A stretch of DNA of 64,000 bases from Halomonas sp. 1513 (GTDB taxonomy: Bacteria; Pseudomonadota; Gammaproteobacteria; Pseudomonadales; Halomonadaceae). The notes under the pieces are model-generated. The model saw nothing but the letters and a program-made list of their open reading frames with translations, did no database searches and was not told the origin of the DNA. This document shows, one piece after another, positions 51,579 through 59,593 of the stretch (positions are counted from its first letter, which is position 1; every line of letters begins with the position of its first letter). Both the position numbers and the translations under genes were made by a program. The stretch lies in NCBI GenBank assembly GCA_001971685.1, contig CP019326.1, positions 1,922,001-1,986,000 of the forward strand, read 5' to 3'.

Positions 51579-53246
51579 CTAGTCGCGGGGTGCCCGTGGT
51601 TCGGGGTCATCACCGCTGCGACGATCGAAGATCAGCGCACTGGGCTGCTCGCTGATGGTGCGCGCCGCGGGCTGCAGGTCGCGCATCAGGCGCTCGAGGC
51701 GCTGCATGGCGCCGGTCAGTTCGCGATAGGCATCGGACTCCGGCGACAGCCCCGAGAGCGTCTCGCGCAGCTCGATCAGGCTGCGATTGAGGTTGTCGGG
51801 CATCTCGCGGGTCGCCGGATCGTCGACGATGGCCTGGAAGGTGCCGGTCAGCTCACGCACCTCTTCCAGCATCGCCTCGGACTGTGCCAGGTTGCGGTCG
51901 AGCCCGCTGAGGAGCGGTTCTATCTCGAGGTTGTTGAGCTTGTCGAGCAGGTTGCCGACCTGGGCCTCGATTTGCGCGAAGCCGCCGGTGGTGGTCGGGA
52001 ACACGCGACGCTCCTCGAAGACCTCGGCAACGTACTCGCCCTCCAGGTCGCGCTGGAAATTGAGATCGACGAACATGGCCCCGGTGAGCAGGTTGCCCGA
52101 CTTCAGCGAGGCGCGCAGGCCCATGTCGAAGAGGCGTTCGAAGCGCGTTTCCCACTCTTCCAGGTCGAAGCGCGCATCGTCATCGTCATTGCCTATGCGC
52201 TGCGGCTCGATGCGCACCAGCACGGGGATGGCGAAGCCCTGGCGTCCCTCGGGCTGGGTCGCGCTGAAGTTCCACGGCACGCTGGCCACGGTGCCGATGC
52301 GTACCCCGCGGAACTCGACTGGGGCGCCGCGCGACAGGCCGCGGACGGTGCCATCGATCAGCAGCACATACTCCAGGTAACGGTTGAAGCTGCCCTGCTG
52401 GGCACTGTCTTCGTCGGGATACAGGCTGAAGGTGGTGTCGGGCTCGACCATCGGGCCCAGCGGCACGTCCTCGGGGACGCCGAAGGTCACGCCGCCGCCC
52501 AGCAGCGCCTCCAGCGACTCGACGTTGACGCGCACCCCTTCCGAATCGAGGCGCAGGTCGATACCGCTGGCCGACCAGAAGCGCGTGCTCTCGGTGACCA
52601 GCACGTCATAGGGGCTCTCGATGAACAGCCGCTGACGCATCTGACGATTGGCGGCGTCGAACTGGGCGTCTTCGACACGTCCCACGGTATAGCCCTGGTA
52701 GGTGACCGGGTCGCCGACGCGCAGCGAGTTACCCAGCTGGCTGACCAGGTTGATGCGAATCCCTTCGGCGTCCTGGGCGGCGATCGGCGGCTGGTCGAGC
52801 ACCTCGAAGTCGCGCCGCGGCGACTCGCTGCTGCCCGGCTGCAGCTGGATGTAGGCGCCCGACAGTACGGTGCCCAAGCCGCTGATGCCCTCGCGGCCGA
52901 TGCGCGGCTTGACCACCCAGAAGCGTGTGTCGTCGACCAGCATGCGCTCGGCGTCGGGGCTGATGCGCGCCACGATCTCGGTGCTGCGCAGGTCATCCGA
53001 CAGGCCGACCCGCTCGACCCGGCCGATCTCGACGTTGCGGGTCTTGATCAGGGTGCTGCCGGCTTCGATGCCCTCCGCGTTGTCCATCACCAGGGTGATC
53101 TGGGTGCCGCGCTGCAGATAGTTGTCATAGGCCAGCCACAGGCCGATCAGCACGGCCACGATGGGCACGATCCAGATCGGCGAGATACGCCGCTGGCGCC
53201 GGCGCTTGGCCTTGTGGGGGAGAGCAGCGGGGCGGTCTTCTGACAT
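51579..53246 (-). CDS. pqiB: MCE-domain protein PqiB
   Basis: A 555-residue periplasm-spanning protein with one N-terminal membrane helix ('PIWIVPIVAVLIGLWLAYDN', residues about 25-44). Three MCE domains follow: the first starts 'GTQITLVMDNAEGIEAGSTL', the second near residue 160 and the third near 285. The C-terminal half of the tail is a long coiled helix ('LLDKLNNLEIEPLLSGLDRN') that forms the needle-like channel. PqiB carries lipids or hydrophobic compounds between the membranes. Its ATG shares a base with the pqiA stop (TGATG). Confidence 0.94.
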   Translation of the reverse strand: MSEDRPAALPHKAKRRRQRRISPIWIVPIVAVLIGLWLAYDNYLQRGTQITLVMDNAEGIEAGSTLIKTRNVEIGRVERVGLSDDLRSTEIVARISPDAERMLVDDTRFWVVKPRIGREGISGLGTVLSGAYIQLQPGSSESPRRDFEVLDQPPIAAQDAEGIRINLVSQLGNSLRVGDPVTYQGYTVGRVEDAQFDAANRQMRQRLFIESPYDVLVTESTRFWSASGIDLRLDSEGVRVNVESLEALLGGGVTFGVPEDVPLGPMVEPDTTFSLYPDEDSAQQGSFNRYLEYVLLIDGTVRGLSRGAPVEFRGVRIGTVASVPWNFSATQPEGRQGFAIPVLVRIEPQRIGNDDDDARFDLEEWETRFERLFDMGLRASLKSGNLLTGAMFVDLNFQRDLEGEYVAEVFEERRVFPTTTGGFAQIEAQVGNLLDKLNNLEIEPLLSGLDRNLAQSEAMLEEVRELTGTFQAIVDDPATREMPDNLNRSLIELRETLSGLSPESDAYRELTGAMQRLERLMRDLQPAARTISEQPSALIFDRRSGDDPEPRAPRD

Positions 53247-54568
53247 CAGGCGGTTCCTCGAGCAGCGGGCTCGGTGGTGGCGCGGCGGGGCGGATCGTCC
53301 CAGATCAGGCGCGGATCGAAGGTCATGGCGGCGAGCATGGTGAGCACCACCACTGCGCCGAAGGCGAGCGCGGCAGGCCCGGGTGTGATCGACATCAGGG
53401 CGCCGGCGCGGATCAGTGCCACCAGCATGGCGACCACGAAGACGTCGATCATCGACCAGCGGCCAATGAACTCGGTGATTCGGTATAGGGTGGTGCGCGT
53501 GGCGTTGCTCAACTCGTCGCTGCGATTGATCATCAGACACAGCCAGGCCAGGGCCAGGATCTTGCCCACCGGCACGACCACGCTGGCGACGAAGATCACC
53601 GTGGCCACCGGCCAGTCGCCCATCTGCCACAGCTCCACCACGCCGCCGATGATCGTCGACTGGGAGGTGTGGCCCAGGGTGGTGGTGGTCATGATCGGAT
53701 AGACGTTGGCCGGGACATACATCACCACCGAGGCGGCGAGCAGCGCCCAGGTGCGCTGCAGGCTGTGCGGCAGCCGGGCATGAAGCCGCTCGCCGCAGCG
53801 TCGGCACTGGCCATGGCCGTCGGCGGTGAGGCGGTTGACCAGGCCGCAGGTGGGGCAGCCGGTGACCCGCTGGGGTGCCGCGGTCTCGCCGGTGCGCACG
53901 CCGCGCGGGGCCAGCGGCTCGCCGGCCAGCGAGAACCACATCCAGTCCGAGTCCACCGACTGGGTGGTGTAGAGCAGCAGGATGGCGAAGACGCAGAACG
54001 CCCAGAAGGCCACGCCGAATTCTATCTGCGCCATGCCGGCGACCTTGATCAGGCTGACCAGGGCACCAATGATGAACACGTCGGCCATCATCCACGGATG
54101 CAGGTGAGACAGCGAACGGGCGATGCCGCGGCTGAACGGCATCGGTTGGCGCCTGAGCAGCCCATACTGCAGCCAGATCATGCCGCACAGATAGACCGCC
54201 GGCAGCACGATGATGGTCAGCGCTACGGCAATCGCCACCAGCGGCTGATGGAAGCCGAGCATGGTCGAGGCGGTCTCGGAGAGTTCGATGCGATTGCCGA
54301 CGCCGCCGACCTGAAAACTGATGAACGGAAAGCTCACCGCCATCATCAGCGCTATCAGGGCACTGCAGGCCAGCGCCATGCTGCGCTGGGCCGGGCGATA
54401 GTGACGCTTGCTGAGGGTATGGCCGCAGCGCGGGCAGTCGGCGCGCTCGCGGGCGCGCAGCGGCGGCAACGCCACCACCAGGTCGCATTCATGACAGGCG
54501 CGCAGGCGCCGCCGCGTGCGGGGCGGTGATCCTGATGCCTGAGGCGTGTCGATGGCGGTGTCGGTCAT
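53246..54568 (-). CDS. pqiA: membrane protein PqiA
   Basis: A 440-residue inner-membrane protein of two homologous halves. Each opens with a four-cysteine zinc ribbon: 'CHECDLVVALPPLRARERAD' with 'CPRCGHTL', and 'CPTCGLVNRLTADGHGQCRR' with 'CGERL'. Each then has four membrane helices. It feeds lipid to the PqiB channel. ATG 54568 is chosen over a TTG at 54601, which lacks a ribosome site and adds eleven residues outside the conserved domain. In E. coli pqiAB is induced by paraquat through SoxRS. No soxbox was identified here. Confidence 0.93.
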   Translation of the reverse strand: MTDTAIDTPQASGSPPRTRRRLRACHECDLVVALPPLRARERADCPRCGHTLSKRHYRPAQRSMALACSALIALMMAVSFPFISFQVGGVGNRIELSETASTMLGFHQPLVAIAVALTIIVLPAVYLCGMIWLQYGLLRRQPMPFSRGIARSLSHLHPWMMADVFIIGALVSLIKVAGMAQIEFGVAFWAFCVFAILLLYTTQSVDSDWMWFSLAGEPLAPRGVRTGETAAPQRVTGCPTCGLVNRLTADGHGQCRRCGERLHARLPHSLQRTWALLAASVVMYVPANVYPIMTTTTLGHTSQSTIIGGVVELWQMGDWPVATVIFVASVVVPVGKILALAWLCLMINRSDELSNATRTTLYRITEFIGRWSMIDVFVVAMLVALIRAGALMSITPGPAALAFGAVVVLTMLAAMTFDPRLIWDDPPRRATTEPAARGTA

Positions 54569-54665
54569 GGTCAGCGTTACCGTCGAGGGGTGGGCCGGCA
54601 ATCACTGAATTAGTGCCGTGCTGCCCATCCAGTCTGGCATTATGCCGACTGTGATACCACAGTTA

Positions 54666-54685
54666 AACATTCAATCGTGAATGTT
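54666..54685. promoter_or_regulatory. palindrome upstream of the CaCA antiporter gene
   Basis: AACATTCA-ATCG-TGAATGTT is a perfect 8+4+8 inverted repeat in the AT-rich gap between divergent pqiA and the antiporter gene, 40 bases before the antiporter start. It could be an operator shared by both promoters. There is no T run, so it is not an obvious terminator. Confidence 0.45.
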
Positions 54686-54724
54686 CGATGCAAGTGGTCT
54701 CCGGGGTTATGAAGAGGACGGCAT

Positions 54725-55711
54725 ATGGAGATTTGGCTGCCGCTGGCGGCGATCGTGGTTGGGCTGGTGATTCTGGTGTGGAGCGCCGAGCGCTTCGTCG
54801 ATGGCGCGGTGGCCACGTCGCGACGCCTGGGGCTGTCGCCGCTGCTGATCGGCATGCTGGTGATCGGCTTCGGCACCTCGGCCCCGGAGCTGATGGTCTC
54901 GGCGCTGGCCTCGCTGGAGGGCAGTCCGGGACTGGCACTGGGCAACGCCTACGGTTCCAACATCACCAATATTGGCCTGATCCTGGGGCTGGTGGCGCTG
55001 ATCTCGCCGCTGGCAGTGCACTCTCAGGTGCTGCGCCAGGAGCTGCCGATGCTGGGCGCGGTGACCCTGCTGGCGGCCTGGCAGCTGCGCGACGGGGTGA
55101 TCAGCGGCATTGATGCCGCCGTGCTGCTGGTGGCGCTGGCGCTGTTCATCGGCTTCAGCATCTGGCGCAGCCGCCAGCGCGCGGGCCGCGAGGATGCGCT
55201 GGCCAGCGACACCGCCGACAGCCTCGAGCAGCAGGCGATGTCGCTGTCGCGCGGCGTGCTGTGGACCCTGCTGGGATTGACGCTGCTGATCGTCAGCTCG
55301 CGGATCCTGGTGTGGGGCGCGGTGGAGATTGCAGCGGCCTTCGGCGTCAGCGACCTGATCATTGGCCTGACGGTGGTGGCGGTAGGGACCTCGCTGCCCG
55401 AGCTCGCGGCGTCGATCAGCGCGCTGCGCCGTCGCGAGCACGACCTGGTGCTGGGCAATGTGGTCGGCTCCAACCTGTTCAATACCCTGGCGGTAGTCGG
55501 GCTCGCCGGCGTGATCACGCCTATCGACGCGGGCCCCGAGGTGTTGGCCCGCGACTGGCTGGCGATGGCCGTGATGACTGGCCTGCTGGCGCTGTTTGCG
55601 CTGGGCTGGCGGGGTCGCCCGGGCCGCATCAATCGCTACGAGGGCGCGACGCTGCTGGCGCTGTTCGTCGCCTATACCGGTTATCTGGTCGGCAGCGTAC
55701 TGGTTCCCTGA
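54725..55711 (+). CDS. CaCA-family calcium/sodium antiporter, YrbG-like
   Basis: A 328-residue inner-membrane antiporter with about ten helices in two inverted halves. The alpha-repeats that form the cation site are clear: 'GFGTSAPELMVSALASLEGS' with 'GNAYGSNITNIGLILG' in the first half, and 'AVGTSLPELAASISALRRRE' with 'LGNVVGSNLFNTLAVVG' in the second. A hydrophilic loop (about 145-180) separates them. This is the YrbG-type bacterial member. The counter-ion in a halophile could be Na+ or K+, not decidable here. The phn Pho-box candidate begins right at its stop codon. Confidence 0.92.
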   Translation: MEIWLPLAAIVVGLVILVWSAERFVDGAVATSRRLGLSPLLIGMLVIGFGTSAPELMVSALASLEGSPGLALGNAYGSNITNIGLILGLVALISPLAVHSQVLRQELPMLGAVTLLAAWQLRDGVISGIDAAVLLVALALFIGFSIWRSRQRAGREDALASDTADSLEQQAMSLSRGVLWTLLGLTLLIVSSRILVWGAVEIAAAFGVSDLIIGLTVVAVGTSLPELAASISALRRREHDLVLGNVVGSNLFNTLAVVGLAGVITPIDAGPEVLARDWLAMAVMTGLLALFALGWRGRPGRINRYEGATLLALFVAYTGYLVGSVLVP

Positions 55712-55729
55712 GTGTCATCGCACTGTCGT
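55712..55729 (+). promoter_or_regulatory. Pho-box-like sequence upstream of phnD
   Basis: GTGTCAT-CGCA-CTGTCGT matches the PhoB box pattern (CTGTCAT, four bases, CTGTCAT) with one mismatch in each seven-base repeat. CCTGAGTGTCATC, including a third TGTCAT, recurs at about 55751-55763. phnD starts 85 bases downstream. The position suits phosphate-starvation control. Confidence 0.55.
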
Positions 55730-55814
55730 TGAAACGACACGCAACCGTTGCCTGAGTGTCATCCACGCCGCCTAGGGTAGTGCCTCGTAGACCCTACCAA
55801 GACGAGGCACTCCC

Positions 55815-56780
55815 ATGGCATTTCCCCATGCAATGTATCGCACCCTGCTAGGCACTGGCGCCGCCGGCCTGGTGCTCTTTTCGAGCCTGGCCAGCGCCGA
55901 TTTGGCGCAGCGCTTCAGCGACGCCGATGGCGACCTGGTGGCCGACGCACCCAGCGATGAGTCGCAGTGGGTCGACCCGGATACGCTGGTATTTGCCTAC
56001 ACGCCGGTCGAAGACCCAGCGGTCTACGCCGAGGTGTGGGCGGGTTTCCTCGAGCATATGGAGGAAGTCACCGGCAAAAGCGTGCAGTTCTTCCCGGTGC
56101 AGTCCAACTCGGCCCAGCTCGAGGCGATGCGCGCCGGCCGACTTCACGTGGCGGGCTTCAATACCGGCGGCGTGCCGGTGGCGGTCAACTGTTCAGGCTT
56201 CGTGCCCTTCACCATGATGGCTTCCGAGGATGGCTCCTTCGGCTATGAGATGGAGATCATCACCTACCCGGGCAGCGGTATCGAGAGCGTCGAGGACCTT
56301 GCCGGACGCAATCTGGCCTTCACCTCGGAAACCTCCAATTCGGGCTTCCGCGCCCCCTCCGCGCTGCTGCGCTCCGAGTACGGCCTGGAGGCCGACGAGG
56401 ACTACGAAACGGCGTTTTCTGGTAGCCACGACAATTCCATCCTCGGTGTGGTCAACCAAGACTACGATGCCGCCGCCATTGCCAACTCGGTGGCCGCGCG
56501 GATGATTTCCCGCGGCGTGGTCGACGAGGGCGACTACGACATCGTCTATACCTCGGAGACTTTCCCGACCACCGCCTACGGCCACGTCTACAACTTGCAC
56601 CCCGAGCTCGCCGACAGCGTCAAGGAGGCCTTTGAGACCTTCGATTGGGAGGGCAGCGCGCTGGAGGAGGAGTTCGCCAACTCCGGTGAATCGCAGTTCA
56701 TCCCGATCACCTATCAAGAGCACTGGGCGGTGATCCGCACCATCGCCGATGCCAACGACGTCACCTACGACTGCGACTGA
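55815..56780 (+). CDS. phnD: phosphonate/phosphate-type ABC transporter binding protein
   Basis: A 321-residue periplasmic receptor with a signal peptide ('LGTGAAGLVLFSSLASA'). 'TLVFAYTPVEDPAVYAEVWA' and 'GKSVQFFPVQSNSAQLEAMR' are typical of PhnD/PtxB proteins, as is 'LAFTSETSNSGFRAPSALLR' with the phosphonate-binding Ser/Thr loop. No C-P lyase (phnG-M), phosphonatase or phosphite dehydrogenase gene lies in the window, so the ligand may be phosphonate, phosphite or phosphate. It is first in a four-gene operon. Confidence 0.9.
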   Translation: MAFPHAMYRTLLGTGAAGLVLFSSLASADLAQRFSDADGDLVADAPSDESQWVDPDTLVFAYTPVEDPAVYAEVWAGFLEHMEEVTGKSVQFFPVQSNSAQLEAMRAGRLHVAGFNTGGVPVAVNCSGFVPFTMMASEDGSFGYEMEIITYPGSGIESVEDLAGRNLAFTSETSNSGFRAPSALLRSEYGLEADEDYETAFSGSHDNSILGVVNQDYDAAAIANSVAARMISRGVVDEGDYDIVYTSETFPTTAYGHVYNLHPELADSVKEAFETFDWEGSALEEEFANSGESQFIPITYQEHWAVIRTIADANDVTYDCD

Positions 56781-56857
56781 TCGCTGCCATTACATGACGG
56801 CCGCCAACGGGAGAGCCAATGCTCTCCCGTTGGCGTGACGCGACGGGAGATACTCTG

Positions 56858-57682
56858 ATGCTTACCCTAAGCGCGGTGACCAAGCGCTATGCCACCGGCG
56901 ACCTGGCCCTCAACGATATTCATCTATCGCTGCCCCGCGGCCAGGTGATGGCGCTGATCGGCCCCTCGGGGGCCGGCAAGAGCACCCTGATTCGCTGCGT
57001 CAATCGGCTGGTCGAGCCCAGCGGCGGCAGCATAGATCTCGAAGGTGTCGAATTGATCGGCCTCTCCTCGAGCCGCCTGCGCCAGGCACGCCGGACGATG
57101 GCGATGATCTTCCAGGAGTACGCGCTGGTCGATCGACTCACGGTGATGGAGAACGTGCTCTCCGGGCGGCTCGGCTACGTCGGCTTCTGGCGCAGCTTTC
57201 TGCGCCGCTACCCCGCGGCGGACGTGGTCGAGGCGTTTCGCCTGCTCGAACGTGTCGGCCTGACTCACGCGCTCGACAAGCGCGCCGACGCGCTGTCCGG
57301 CGGTCAGCGCCAGCGGGTGGGGATCGCCCGTGCCCTGCTGCAGGACCCGCGGCTGCTGCTGGTCGATGAGCCCACCGCAAGCCTCGATCCCAAGACCTCG
57401 CGCCAGATCATGCGTTTGATCCGTGAGCTGTGTGCCGAGCGCAACCTGGCCGCGATCATCAATATTCACGACGTGGCCCTGGCGCGGCAGTTTGCCGATC
57501 GCATCGTCGGGCTGCGCGCCGGCGAGATCGTCTTCGACGGCAAGCCCGGCGAACTCAACGCCGAGATTCTCACCACCATCTACGGTGAGGAGGATTGGAG
57601 TAGCGACGAGGAGGGCGCCGCCGACGATGTCCCCCAGGCGTCTCAAGCGCCCAGGCCGCTGCTGGCCGTGGGAGGCGAGTGA
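56858..57682 (+). CDS. phnC: phosphonate-type ABC transporter ATP-binding protein
   Basis: A 274-residue ATPase with Walker A '[17 protein letters not shown]' (near 36), signature '[19 protein letters not shown]', Walker B '[13 protein letters not shown]' and switch His in '[10 protein letters not shown]'. '[14 protein letters not shown]' is the PhnC-specific insert between Walker A and signature. ATG 56858 is used because GGGAGA precedes it. An earlier in-frame start at 56819 reads into a repeated CTCCCGTTGGCG string without a ribosome site. The last 25 residues are an acidic, Ala-rich extension beyond the usual end. Confidence 0.94.
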   Translation: MLTLSAVTKRYATGDLALNDIHLSLPRGQVMALIGPSGAGKSTLIRCVNRLVEPSGGSIDLEGVELIGLSSSRLRQARRTMAMIFQEYALVDRLTVMENVLSGRLGYVGFWRSFLRRYPAADVVEAFRLLERVGLTHALDKRADALSGGQRQRVGIARALLQDPRLLLVDEPTASLDPKTSRQIMRLIRELCAERNLAAIINIHDVALARQFADRIVGLRAGEIVFDGKPGELNAEILTTIYGEEDWSSDEEGAADDVPQASQAPRPLLAVGGE

Positions 57683-58497
57683 TGAGTGCGCTGCGTGAGC
57701 AACGGGCGCAGCAGGGCGAGTGGCGCCCGCTGCCGCTGATCGGCGATGCGCGGCTGCGCTGGCTGCTGGTGCTCGGCGTACTGGTGTATCTGGTGCTGGC
57801 GCTGAGCTCGATCAGCGTCAACTGGGCGCGGGTCGCCGAAGGCATGAGCCGCGGGCTCAACTTCCTGGCCGCCTTTACCCAACCGGATTTCGTCAGCCGC
57901 CGCGGCGATATCGTCAACGGCCTGCTGGAAAGCCTGACCATGACCCTGACCTCGACGGTGATCGGTATCGCGCTGGCGATTCCGGTGGGGCTAGGGGCGG
58001 CGCGTAATATCTCCCCGCTGCCGGTTTATCTGCTGTGTCGCGGCATCATCACCGTGTCGCGGACTTTCCAGGAGATCATCATCGCCATCCTGTTCGTGGT
58101 GATGTTCGGCTTCGGCCCCCTGGCGGGGATGATCACCCTGGCGTTTGCCACCATCGGCTTCATGGCCAAGCTGCTCGCCGAGGACATCGAGGATCTCGAC
58201 TGGCGTCAGGTCGAGGCGGTACGGGCGACCGGCGCCAGCTGGTGGCAGACCATGAATCACTCGGTGCAGCCACAGGTGATGCCACGTCTGATCGGTCTCT
58301 CCATGTACCGTCTGGACATCAACTTCCGAGAATCAGCAGTGATCGGCATCGTCGGCGCGGGCGGCATCGGCGCGACCCTCAATACCTCGATCAGCCGCTA
58401 CGAGTACGACACCTCGGCGGCGATCCTACTGATCATCATTGGCATCGTGCTGCTGTGTGAGTACAGCTCCAGCCACGTGCGCCGCTGGACCCAATAA
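57682..58497 (+). CDS. phnE: phosphonate-type ABC transporter permease, PhnE
   Basis: A 271-residue inner-membrane subunit with about six helices. The core region 'SRTFQEIIIAILFVVMFGFG' and the ATPase-contact loop 'ATGASWWQTMNHSVQPQVM' are characteristic of PhnE. ATG 57682 lies six bases after GGAGG and shares TGATG with the phnC stop. A GTG just before it is less likely. A second, divergent PhnE follows, so the two probably form a heterodimer rather than a homodimer. Confidence 0.93.
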   Translation: MSALREQRAQQGEWRPLPLIGDARLRWLLVLGVLVYLVLALSSISVNWARVAEGMSRGLNFLAAFTQPDFVSRRGDIVNGLLESLTMTLTSTVIGIALAIPVGLGAARNISPLPVYLLCRGIITVSRTFQEIIIAILFVVMFGFGPLAGMITLAFATIGFMAKLLAEDIEDLDWRQVEAVRATGASWWQTMNHSVQPQVMPRLIGLSMYRLDINFRESAVIGIVGAGGIGATLNTSISRYEYDTSAAILLIIIGIVLLCEYSSSHVRRWTQ

Positions 58498-58510
58498 CCG
58501 AGGATATCCA

Positions 58511-59326
58511 ATGCCTGTTTCGACTAATCAGCAGGGCGAACCGATCTGGCGCCTGCGCACCAGTCGCGCCCAGTGGCTGGGCTATCTCGGCTGGCTGGTG
58601 GGCATGTCGCTGTTCCTGCTGTGCTGGAAGCTGATTTCCGACAGCACCATGTGGGTATTCGTCCATGATGCCGGCCGCCAGGGTAGCGATCTGATCAGCC
58701 GTATGCTGCCGCCGCAGTGGGCCTATGCCCATCGGCTGTGGAAGCCGATGTGGGACACCATCAATATCGCCACCCTGGGTACGCTGCTGGGTATCGCCAT
58801 GGCGTTTCCGGTGGCCTTCCTGGCCGCGCGTAATACCACCCCGCACCCCCTGATCCGCAGCGCGGCCCTGGTGATCATCGTCGCCTCGCGTTCGATCAAC
58901 TCGCTGATCTGGGCGATGCTGCTGGTCACTATCCTGGGGCCGGGGGTGCTGGCGGGTATCATCGCCATTGCGCTTCGCTCCATCGGCTTCGTCGGCAAGC
59001 TGCTCTATGAGGCCATCGAGGAGATCCACCCCACGCCGGGGGAGGCGATCAGCGCCACCGGGGCCAGTCGCATGCAGGTGATGAACTACGCCGTGCTGCC
59101 CCAGGTCATGCCGGCCTTCGCCGGGATCAGCGTGTATCGCTGGGACATCAACATCCGCGAATCGACAGTACTCGGCCTGGTCGGTGCCGGGGGCATCGGG
59201 CTGCAGCTCAACTCGGCGATCAACAGCCTGGCCTGGAATCAGGTCAGCGTGATCTTCGTGATGATCTTCGTCACGGTACTGGCCTCGGAGTGGGTGTCGG
59301 CCAGGGTGCGCCGCGCCATCATCTAA
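58511..59326 (+). CDS. phnE: phosphonate-type ABC transporter permease, second PhnE
   Basis: A second PhnE-type permease of 271 residues, clearly homologous to the first but not a recent copy. 'SRSINSLIWAMLLVTILGPG' and 'ATGASRMQVMNYAVLPQVM' mark the same core and ATPase-contact loop. AGGATATCC before the ATG provides the ribosome site. It is the last gene of phnDCE1E2. A 267-base gap separates it from the oxidase genes. Confidence 0.93.
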   Translation: MPVSTNQQGEPIWRLRTSRAQWLGYLGWLVGMSLFLLCWKLISDSTMWVFVHDAGRQGSDLISRMLPPQWAYAHRLWKPMWDTINIATLGTLLGIAMAFPVAFLAARNTTPHPLIRSAALVIIVASRSINSLIWAMLLVTILGPGVLAGIIAIALRSIGFVGKLLYEAIEEIHPTPGEAISATGASRMQVMNYAVLPQVMPAFAGISVYRWDINIRESTVLGLVGAGGIGLQLNSAINSLAWNQVSVIFVMIFVTVLASEWVSARVRRAII

Positions 59327-59593
59327 GCTGCGGCAACGCGACACACCGTTAGCGAAGAAACCTTCTTTAGTTGTACGGCTCCTATACGTAACATGACCCC
59401 AGCGGCGCCAACCGGCGCCGGACATGGGTGCTAATGCCGCTAAGCGTCTAGGCTTAGGGCGGTAATGCCCCGCCGGTCGCAGAGGAATGCGCAACGGCCT
59501 GTTTGGCCCGAGTGACAAGACGTGGTGGCGCGGCGCCACCTGCTCGCATCAACCGCGGCGTTCCGAGTCAGTGTCTTCGTAGGGAGTATGATG
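59327..59593 (+). promoter_or_regulatory. leader of the cytochrome bd operon
   Basis: A 267-base noncoding stretch. GGCGCC-AACC-GGCGCC at 59403-59418 and CTAAGC-GTCTAG-GCTTAG at 59440-59457 are perfect inverted repeats. The first may end the phn transcript, though no T run follows. I looked for FNR-like (TTGAT-N4-ATCAA) and ArcA-like sites and saw none. No convincing sigma-70 promoter stands out. Confidence 0.4.

Noticed and set aside
59327..59593. FNR or ArcA control site before cydA
   Set aside because: I looked for TTGAT-N4-ATCAA and found no acceptable match, so no such site is claimed.
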